A DNA stretch of 64,000 nucleotides from Bog-532 sp963805255 (GTDB lineage Bacteria > Actinomycetota > Actinomycetes > Streptosporangiales > Streptosporangiaceae): contig CAWDTK010000020.1 in assembly GCA_963805255.1 (NCBI GenBank), forward strand, positions 1 through 64,000, given 5' to 3'. Under the pieces are notes generated by a model that was not told the origin of the DNA, made no database searches, and saw nothing but the letters and a program-made list of their open reading frames with translations. Shown here piece after piece: positions 54,842 through 61,766 of this stretch. Made by a program: the position numbers and the translations under genes. Position 1 is the stretch's first letter; each line of letters opens with the position of its first letter.

Positions 54842-55331
54842 CGGTCCTTTGCGTCCGCCGCCCGGCGGGCATCCTAACCGCCGCACGGCGGCCCCCAGGC
54901 CGGGCCCCGTGCGGCGGCTCTGTGCCCGGGGACGGATCAGCCGAAGCCGGCGGGCGTGCACGGCCGGGGCTCGGCCAGCACGAGCCAGCGGGACGGGGAT
55001 CCGGTCACGGCGGACTCACCGGCCAGCGCAACCAGGGTGCAGGAGCCCGCGGCGCGGACAGACGCCTTCAGCTGATCCACGCCATCCTTGTACCACCTTG
55101 TCGCGGCGCCGGCACGGACTGCGTTGATCCGAACGGCCCGTGCCGCGTGGCGGGCGCCCCGGAACCCGCTCAGTGGTAACGTTCACGCCCGGATGGGGAT
55201 GCCATGCCGCCGGGGACATCCGGTACCGTGCTGGGGTAGCCGGTGCGCCGGCCAGCCGCGGCAGGCGCACTTCCGGCTCAGCCAGTTGGCCGCGGGCGGG
55301 ATGCCCGCGTGAAACCTGGGCAGGGAGCCTC
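54842..55331. other. 490-base interval between phaC and an RsbW-like gene
   Basis: No credible gene is seen. Frames on both strands are Arg/Pro/Ala shadows. The C-rich GCCGCCGC stretches just after phaC could form a weak transcription-ending hairpin, but there is no T-run. Confidence 0.4.
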
Positions 55332-55811
55332 GTGTCGGCTGAAGGTGGCGTCACTAGCGGTTCCAGGGTAGGTGGGGGTGTGAAAGACGGCTCGCCGCCA
55401 CGCGCTCGCGGAGCGCGCCGTCCCGTGTGCCCGGAACCGCACGAAATGGACTTCACCTCGGCCGATCTTCCGCAGGTCCGCCGGCTCACGGTGACCTGGG
55501 CGATCCGGGCCGGCATGTCCGCGGAGACGGCCGACGATTTCGTGATCGCGGTCAACGAGATAGCCACCAACGCGGTCCGGCACGGTTCACCGCAGGCGTC
55601 GTTGCGGCTGTGGGTCAGCGACGGCGCCGCGGTGGCGGAGATCCGCGACAGCGGGCACTGGACGGCTGCCATGGCGCCCACGCCACCCCTGCGCCGGCAG
55701 GCTGAGCAGGGCGGCATGGGCCTGGAGGTGGCCCGTTTGGTCTGCGACGGTTTGCAGATCAAGGCGACTTCCGCCGGTACCTTCGTGCTGCTGCGGATGA
55801 CCCTCGGGTAG
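55332..55811 (+). CDS. RsbW-like ATP-binding anti-sigma regulator
   Basis: I place the start at GTG 55332, with CAGGGA upstream, because the longer frame to 55140 is low-complexity. The 159-residue protein has a HATPase_c_2 domain: IAVNEIATNAVRHG (N box), VAEIRDSGHW (G1) and QGGMGLEVARLV (G2). It therefore resembles SpoIIAB/RsbW serine kinases. The STAS-domain gene lies 85 bases downstream on the same strand, and a PP2C phosphatase lies 3 kb away, giving the three kinds of protein used in partner switching. Confidence 0.85.
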   Translation: MSAEGGVTSGSRVGGGVKDGSPPRARGARRPVCPEPHEMDFTSADLPQVRRLTVTWAIRAGMSAETADDFVIAVNEIATNAVRHGSPQASLRLWVSDGAAVAEIRDSGHWTAAMAPTPPLRRQAEQGGMGLEVARLVCDGLQIKATSAGTFVLLRMTLG

Positions 55812-55895
55812 GGCCGGACGGGGCGCCGCCACGGCGAAGACGGCGCTGTATCGTGGAGGTTGTCCTGCCGTCATCTCTGCGGGGGTAGATTCCGC

Positions 55896-56381
55896 ATGCT
55901 GTCCCTGTCATCGGAGCAACGCGGCCCATATACGGTCGTCAAGGTGGCCGGGAATCTCAACCTCGTCACCCGTGATCAATTCGATCAGTTCATGACGAAG
56001 GCACGCCGCGGCAACAGTCAGGTCATTATTGATATGTCGGCGGTCACCTTCATGGACACCGGCTGCCTGGCCGTCATCGTCGGCCACTGGAAGAAGCTGC
56101 TGTCCGGGTCAGGAAGCCTGATCCTTGCGGGCGCCCAGTACCGCCCGGCCAAGGCGCTGTGGATCACCGGCCTGGCCTACCGGGTCCCGCTCTACGACAG
56201 CGTGGACGAGGCGGTCGCCAGCGCCGAGGCCGTCACTCCACCCACCGGCACCCCGGCCCTGGAGCGGCCCCAGCCGTTACCGGGGCCCGGCCCCATCAGC
56301 AAGATGACCATGCCGCCCGCCGATCGTCACCCCCGGTGGGTGATGCGGAGCCCCGGCACCGGTGCGCATACTGTCCTGTGA
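55896..56381 (+). CDS. STAS-domain anti-sigma antagonist-like protein
   Basis: The 161-residue protein has VVKVAGNLNLVTRDQFDQFM and QVIIDMSAVTFMDTGCLAVIVGHWK, a clear STAS domain (residues about 10-110), then a Pro-rich tail (about 120-160). In SpoIIAA/RsbV the phospho-acceptor Ser sits in MDSSGL; here the matching stretch is MDTGCL, with Gly at the Ser position (Thr precedes it). The regulatory phosphorylation may be lost or moved to that Thr. Start ATG 55896 follows GGGGGTA. It lies in tandem with the RsbW-like gene. Confidence 0.82.
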   Translation: MLSLSSEQRGPYTVVKVAGNLNLVTRDQFDQFMTKARRGNSQVIIDMSAVTFMDTGCLAVIVGHWKKLLSGSGSLILAGAQYRPAKALWITGLAYRVPLYDSVDEAVASAEAVTPPTGTPALERPQPLPGPGPISKMTMPPADRHPRWVMRSPGTGAHTVL

Positions 56382-56468
56382 ACGAGAAGACCGGATAACC
56401 CCTGCGTCCGGCCCGCCTGCTTGCGTGGCTTCCCTGGAGGCGCATGAGATCTGCATACCGGCCGGGCC

Positions 56469-58916
56469 ATGGCTGAAGACCTGCTGCAGAGTCCGGCATC
56501 CGTTCCCGGGCCGCATGCCCTGCGTGGCTGGCGCTCGATCATGTTCGCTCCGGTCGGTGACGGCCAGCGGCGCCGGCGCGGGACCGACGGAGCGCGCTTG
56601 GCCGGTGCTGTCCTTGCCCTGCTGTGCTGCGTGCTTGTCATCCGCTACAACTCCCGCATCGACCAGGCCATCGTCCAGGTCATCCATCCGCCGCCGCGGA
56701 GCATTACCTGGCTGGTGACGGTGGTCTACGACGCTGGCGCGTTCGGCGTGACGATCGCTCTGGTGGCACTGGCTCTGGTCGCGCGCCGCTGGGAGGTCGC
56801 GCGTGACATCGGGTTGAGCGCTGCCGGTACAGCGCTGGTGACAGGGATCCTCATCCTTTTGCTCGGAAGTCGCGGCGGAAGGCCGAGCGCAATCGTGATC
56901 GACAGCTACTACATGCGTTTCCCGGTCCTGCAGATCGCTCTCTTTATGGCGGTCGCCACAGCGACGTTGCCGTATCTGGCACGGGGCGTGCAGCGCCTCA
57001 TCGAGTCCTTCATCGCCTTGGTGGCCTTGGCCTCAGCTGCCGGAGGTCACGGGCTGCCGCTCAACGTCCTCGGGAGCCTGGCCATCGGCTGGGGGATGAC
57101 GGCGCTGGTCCGGCTCATTTTCGGCTCACCTCTCGGCCTGCCCTCGGCCGATGATGTACAGCTGCTGCTCGGGGAGTTCGGCATCCGCTCGAGCGACGTG
57201 CAGGCGGTCGCACGGCAGGTCTGGGGAGTAGCGAAGTACGAGGCAACCAGGACGTGCGGGGCAGACTCGTCCGGTCAGCGCATCGGTATAGCGGTATACG
57301 GCCGCGATGCTGCCGACGCCAGGCTCCTCACCAAGACAGGCCGGTTCCTGTTCTACCGGGACTCCGGTCCGAGCCTCATGCTTACCCGGCTTCAGCAGGT
57401 CGAACACGAGGCCTACCTCACCATGCGGGCTGGCCAGGTGGGCGTGGCCGTGCCCGAAATCGTTGCCGCCGGAACCGCGGGACCGTCCAAGGACGCGCTG
57501 TTCGTCTGCCGCCTGCCGACCGGGACGACGCTATCCGAGGCTGACGCCACCGACATCGGTGACGCCGCTCTTGACGACCTCTATCGTCAACTGCTGATTC
57601 TCCGGCGGGCACGCATCGCTCACGGCGCCATGAGTGGTGACGTACTGCTGGTCGACCCGGCCACGGAGACCTTCGTGGTGGCGGACTTCCGCAACGCCAC
57701 CTCGAACGCTTCGCCGGACCAGCTCAATCGCGACATGGCTGGCGCGATCGCGGCGACTGCGGTGATCGTGGGCGCCGAACGAGCCGCCGGCTCCGCGGCC
57801 CGGTGCCTGGATGCGGAGACGCTCGAAGGCGCCCTTCAGCATCTCCGGAAGGCTGCGCTCGACCCCGCACTCGGCCGGAGTCTGCGCCGCCAGCGTGGGC
57901 TCCTGGAGGACGTCCGGCGACGCGCCGCCCAGGCCAAGTCGATCGACGTGCCGAAACTGGCGGAGCCCCGCCGGGTGAGCTGGCCGACGCTGATCATGGT
58001 AATCGGCACCCTGATCGGCGGCTGGGCCCTCATCGGCGTGCTCATCGACGTCTCCAAGTCCTTCGACACTGTGATCGGGGCCAACTGGCTCTGGGTCATC
58101 ATGGCGTTCATCCTGGCCCAGCTGGCCTACGTGGCGTCGGCCGTCGAAACCATCGGCAGCGTGTCCGGGCCGCTTCCGTTCGGGCGGGCGGTGGCGGTCG
58201 AGGTCGCCAACTCCTTCAGCGCGCTGGCCGGCGGGACAGCGGCAGTCTTCACCACCCGGGTGCGCTTCTACCAGCAACAGGGCTACGACGCCACGGTGGC
58301 GCTGAGCTCGGGCGCCATCATGGCCGCCGGTAGCTGGATCGCCATAGCGGTGCTGTTCCTGGTTTCGCTGCCGTTCGCGTGGGGGTCCATCCACCTCGAG
58401 GCCACCCCCCAGTCGGGCGGGAACTCGAAACTGGTATGGATCATCTTGGCCGTCGTGGTGGTGGTCGCCGTGGTGGCCGGCCTGATGCTGGCCGTACCCC
58501 GGCTCCGCAGGCTGGCCGCCGCGAAGGTGCTCCCCAAGGTCCTCGACATCTGGGGCAACCTCAAACTGGTAGCCAGCTCCCCGCGCAAGCTGGTGCTGCT
58601 GGTGGGCGGCTCGTTCGGCTCAGAGCTGCTGGTGGCCCTGGCCCTGTCCGTGTCGCTGCGGGCCTTCGGCGACCATCTCCGCCTTCCCACCCTGATCGTG
58701 GTCATTACCCTGGCCGGCATTGTCGGAGGCATCTCGCCGTCGCCCGGCGGCATGGGTGTGGTGGAAGCAGGCATGATCCTCGGCCTCACGGCGGCCGGTG
58801 TCCCGGAGTCCGACGCCACCGCCGCGGTCTTCATCCAGCGCCTGTTCACGTCGTACCTGCCGCCCATCTGGGGCTGGGTCACCCTCGTCTGGATGCGGAA
58901 AAGGGAATACCTGTAA
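56469..58916 (+). CDS. membrane fusion protein: multi-helix domain, kinase-like region and UPF0104/MprF-like domain
   Basis: The 815-residue protein begins with about six membrane helices (residues about 45-220). A soluble region (about 225-495) follows with HEAYLTMRAGQVGVAVPEIVAAG, ARIAHGAMSGDVLLVD and VVADFRNA, resembling an aminoglycoside-kinase fold. Its catalytic HGDxHxxN is degenerate. The last part (about 515-810) is a seven- or eight-helix lysylphosphatidylglycerol synthase/UPF0104-type domain (EVANSFSALAGGTAAVFTTRVRFYQQQG, GGISPSPGGMGVVEAGMI). It may move or modify lipids. The architecture is known among actinobacteria but its function is undefined. Confidence 0.8.
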   Translation: MAEDLLQSPASVPGPHALRGWRSIMFAPVGDGQRRRRGTDGARLAGAVLALLCCVLVIRYNSRIDQAIVQVIHPPPRSITWLVTVVYDAGAFGVTIALVALALVARRWEVARDIGLSAAGTALVTGILILLLGSRGGRPSAIVIDSYYMRFPVLQIALFMAVATATLPYLARGVQRLIESFIALVALASAAGGHGLPLNVLGSLAIGWGMTALVRLIFGSPLGLPSADDVQLLLGEFGIRSSDVQAVARQVWGVAKYEATRTCGADSSGQRIGIAVYGRDAADARLLTKTGRFLFYRDSGPSLMLTRLQQVEHEAYLTMRAGQVGVAVPEIVAAGTAGPSKDALFVCRLPTGTTLSEADATDIGDAALDDLYRQLLILRRARIAHGAMSGDVLLVDPATETFVVADFRNATSNASPDQLNRDMAGAIAATAVIVGAERAAGSAARCLDAETLEGALQHLRKAALDPALGRSLRRQRGLLEDVRRRAAQAKSIDVPKLAEPRRVSWPTLIMVIGTLIGGWALIGVLIDVSKSFDTVIGANWLWVIMAFILAQLAYVASAVETIGSVSGPLPFGRAVAVEVANSFSALAGGTAAVFTTRVRFYQQQGYDATVALSSGAIMAAGSWIAIAVLFLVSLPFAWGSIHLEATPQSGGNSKLVWIILAVVVVVAVVAGLMLAVPRLRRLAAAKVLPKVLDIWGNLKLVASSPRKLVLLVGGSFGSELLVALALSVSLRAFGDHLRLPTLIVVITLAGIVGGISPSPGGMGVVEAGMILGLTAAGVPESDATAAVFIQRLFTSYLPPIWGWVTLVWMRKREYL

Positions 58917-58937
58917 CGTCCGGCCCCTATCACCACT

Positions 58938-58952
58938 GGCGCGCACCGCGCC
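58938..58952. terminator. short hairpin between convergent genes
   Basis: GGCGCG CAC CGCGCC forms a 6-bp GC stem between the stop of the membrane protein gene (58916) and the stop of the PP2C gene (58961). No T-run follows, so a terminator role is uncertain. Confidence 0.3.
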
Positions 58953-58960
58953 TGGTACGG

Positions 58961-61351
58961 CTAGCGGATCCGCACGGTGACCAGGCACGCGTCGTCACCC
59001 GTGTCGGAGGCCGCGTGGGCGAGGACGTAATCGGTGAGCGCCGCGGCCGACGGCTGCGGGACGGCCGCGCGGCGCGCGAATTCGTCGAGGGCCTCGTCGA
59101 TGGGGATGTCACGGCGCTCGATCATGCCGTCGGTGAACAGCAGCAGCGTGTCCCCGACGGCCAGCGGCGTGGTGAATTGCTCGTATGTCGCGCCCGGATC
59201 GGTGCCGAGGAGCACCCCGTGCGGCAGCGGGAGCGCCGTCGCGGTCCCGTCGCGGATGACGACGGGCGGCAGGTGCCCGGCGCGCGCCCAGCGCAGCACC
59301 CGCAGGCCGGGATCGTAGAGCCCGCAGACCACCGTGCCGACCACCCCGTCGATGAGGTGGCAGATCGCGCTGTTGAGGAAGCCGAGCAACTCGGCCGGGC
59401 CCGCGCCGGTGATGGCCAGCCCGCGCAGGCAGTTGCGCGCGGTGACCATGCCGGTCACCGCGTCGATCCCGTGCCCGGCGATGTCCCCGACGACCAGCAG
59501 GACATCGTTGCCCGGCAGCAGCAGCGTGTCGTACCAGTCCCCGCCGACCAGGTGACCGGGGCCAGCGGGCCGGTACCGCACGGCGACCTCGATCCCGGCC
59601 GCCGCGACCGGCTCGGCGCTCGGCGGCATGATGGCCTGCTGCACGCGCACCGCCAGCAGGTGCTCCTCCTCGGCGCGCTGCTCGGTGTCGGCCAGCTGGT
59701 CGCGCGTGGCGGCCAGCGCGACCTGCGTCTGGTACTCGGCGGAAATGTCCTGAAAGGCCCCCTGGACGGCTTCGATCGTCCCGGCCGGGCTGAGGACCGG
59801 CTCGGCGAACACGCGCATCTGCCGCACGCTCCCGTCGTCGGCCCGGACGATGCGGAATGTCGCTCCGGTGGGCTCCTGCCCGTGCAGGAGTGACTCCCGG
59901 AACCGCTTCACCGCCGGGACGTCCGCCGCGGTGACGTAGCTGTGCAGGTCGGCGACGGGAATGGCGGCTCCCTCGCGTGCGGGCAGGCCGAAGAGCGCGA
60001 ACGCGGATTCGGTCCAGTCCGCCCTCCCGGTCACCAGGTTCTCCTCCCAGGCGCCGATCCGGCCGAGCCGCTGAATCTGCTGCAGCCGCGCCGTGAGCCG
60101 GTCGACCTCACTGGCCGGCCGCCAGGTGAGGACGACCCCGTCGAAGAAGCGCGCGATCCGGATGTCGGCGATGGCTCCCGTCACCTCACCCGCCGGGGCG
60201 GTGACGACCGGGCCAGGAACATGCTGCGCCTGGCCGGTGGTGAGGGCGCGGACCGCGTGCTGCAGGACACCGCCCATCGTGGCGGCCGTGCCGTAGGCCT
60301 CCAGCAGCGTGCGGCCGACGAGCTCACTGGCGTTCCGCCCGGCCGGATCGCGGAAGTTCTCCCCAGTGCAGTCAATGCGGAAGTCGCTGATGCGGCCGTC
60401 GCTGTCCCGTACGGCGGAGGCCATCATCACCGACTCCAGCAGGCTCTCGAGCAGGCCACGGAGCGCCGGGCGCGAGCGCACCACCGCGAGATCGCCGCGC
60501 GCGGCCCGCGCGGCGAGCAGCTCCGCGCACGCCTGGGCCAGGGCGCTGACCTGCTGGCGCAGCGCGTCCGGGAAGCCGGCCCGCGGCTGCGGCCAGCACA
60601 CCTCCATCACGCCCAGCAGGACCGAGGCATGGTCGCGGAGCGCGACCACCGCGCGTGCCCCGCCCGGCCACCGCCCGGCCAGCGGGGGAGTATCCCCGGC
60701 CGGGAGGCCGGCGGCCCACCACAGGCCGGGACCACCGTGGGCGACGCGCTGCGCCGGGCAATCCATCTGCGGCGGGACACGCCGCCAGCGGCTCGCCTCG
60801 GTTGGCCCGAACCCGGCTTCGCCGAGCAGGTCCAGGCTGCCGTCCGCGCTGATCAGCCACAGCGCGACGGCGGCCGCACCGAGCGGCGCCAGCGCCTGGT
60901 CCAGGACGGCGGCGGCGATCTCCCCGCCGTCGGCGGCCAGGTCCATGGCCGCCCCGGCCAGCTGGTTCCGCAGCGGCCCATCACCGGCCGGCCCTCCCGG
61001 CGGCCCGCCCCCCGGAGAATCCCCCGGCGGCGCGCCCCCAGACGGGTCTCCCGGCGGTCCCGCCGCTGGCGGGACCGGGACCGCGCCGGCGACCTGGGCA
61101 GGGACCGGGGCCGGTTCGTGGCCGATGATCGCGGCGGCGATCTCGGCCACCGGCGTCCCCGCCTCGCGGGCGAGCGCGGTCAGCTGGCTCGCGGCCCCGG
61201 CGGCCGAACAGCCCAGCCGCTCGATGAGGGCACCCTTGGCCATGTCGATGACCGAACGGGCCGCCGCGCCGGAGCGCGCCCGGTCCAGCTCGCGCCGCTG
61301 CCGGTCGATGACCGCCGCCAGGCGCAGGATCTCCTCGCCACCACTCGGCAC
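58961..61351 (-). CDS. ANTAR-GAF-PAS-PP2C (SpoIIE-type) phosphatase
   Basis: The 796-residue protein has an ANTAR-like RNA-binding helix set at the start (AAVIDRQRRELDRARSGAAARSVIDMAKGALIERLG) and a long Gly/Pro linker (about 78-125). GAF (about 130-285) and two PAS domains (about 295-415 and 425-550) follow. The SpoIIE-type PP2C domain is C-terminal (GGDWYDTLLLPGNDVLLVVGDIAGHGIDAVTGM, LLLFTDGMIERRD, DDACLVTVRIR). The metal-binding Asp residues are intact. It probably dephosphorylates a STAS antagonist in response to a signal. ANTAR at the N-terminus of a PP2C sensor is a noteworthy order; more often ANTAR is C-terminal. Confidence 0.85.
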   Translation of the reverse strand: MPSGGEEILRLAAVIDRQRRELDRARSGAAARSVIDMAKGALIERLGCSAAGAASQLTALAREAGTPVAEIAAAIIGHEPAPVPAQVAGAVPVPPAAGPPGDPSGGAPPGDSPGGGPPGGPAGDGPLRNQLAGAAMDLAADGGEIAAAVLDQALAPLGAAAVALWLISADGSLDLLGEAGFGPTEASRWRRVPPQMDCPAQRVAHGGPGLWWAAGLPAGDTPPLAGRWPGGARAVVALRDHASVLLGVMEVCWPQPRAGFPDALRQQVSALAQACAELLAARAARGDLAVVRSRPALRGLLESLLESVMMASAVRDSDGRISDFRIDCTGENFRDPAGRNASELVGRTLLEAYGTAATMGGVLQHAVRALTTGQAQHVPGPVVTAPAGEVTGAIADIRIARFFDGVVLTWRPASEVDRLTARLQQIQRLGRIGAWEENLVTGRADWTESAFALFGLPAREGAAIPVADLHSYVTAADVPAVKRFRESLLHGQEPTGATFRIVRADDGSVRQMRVFAEPVLSPAGTIEAVQGAFQDISAEYQTQVALAATRDQLADTEQRAEEEHLLAVRVQQAIMPPSAEPVAAAGIEVAVRYRPAGPGHLVGGDWYDTLLLPGNDVLLVVGDIAGHGIDAVTGMVTARNCLRGLAITGAGPAELLGFLNSAICHLIDGVVGTVVCGLYDPGLRVLRWARAGHLPPVVIRDGTATALPLPHGVLLGTDPGATYEQFTTPLAVGDTLLLFTDGMIERRDIPIDEALDEFARRAAVPQPSAAALTDYVLAHAASDTGDDACLVTVRIR

Positions 61352-61581
61352 CGCTCACCGACCTTCCTCATGCCACAACCGGCGGCCCGGGCCCGCGCGG
61401 GGGCCCGGGCGGTCCGCCGCTGCCCTGCGCTGACGCGAGCTCCCGCTCGAGTTCCCGCTGACGCGAGCTCGGGCTCCCGCTCCCGCTAGCTCCCGCTCGC
61501 GCGGGCTTTCCCGTCTCCGCAGGCTATGCGAGCATGGATGACCATGTATGCGCGATTGTTCCGGTCCCGGCTCTACTAATG
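61352..61581. other. intergenic stretch with reiterated GAGCTCCCGCTC motifs
   Basis: Between about 61434 and 61505 short elements of the type GAGCTCCCGCTC recur in direct and inverted form, making a low-complexity block just upstream of the PP2C gene. No gene is seen. Confidence 0.4.
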
Positions 61582-61610
61582 TTGACATGCGGCAAACGTT
61601 CACGTTTGCC
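61582..61610 (+). promoter_or_regulatory. TTGACA box overlapping an operator-like palindrome
   Basis: TTGACA at 61582-61587 is followed by GGCAAACG TTCA CGTTTGCC (61591-61610), a perfect 8-bp inverted repeat. A good -10 is not evident. A regulator bound here would cover the promoter of the HAMP-array kinase gene. Confidence 0.4.
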
Positions 61611-61766
61611 GTTAACGCGCGCGCCGCGCCTCTAACATCGGCACGTGCCCGCGCTGCGCCGGAAGCCATACTCCCAGGGCCGTACCGAGGGCCGTACTGG
61701 AAGCCACGCCGAAATCTTCTGGCCCGTCCCGGGCCACGCACACCGTCACCATGATGAGGAGTGCTG

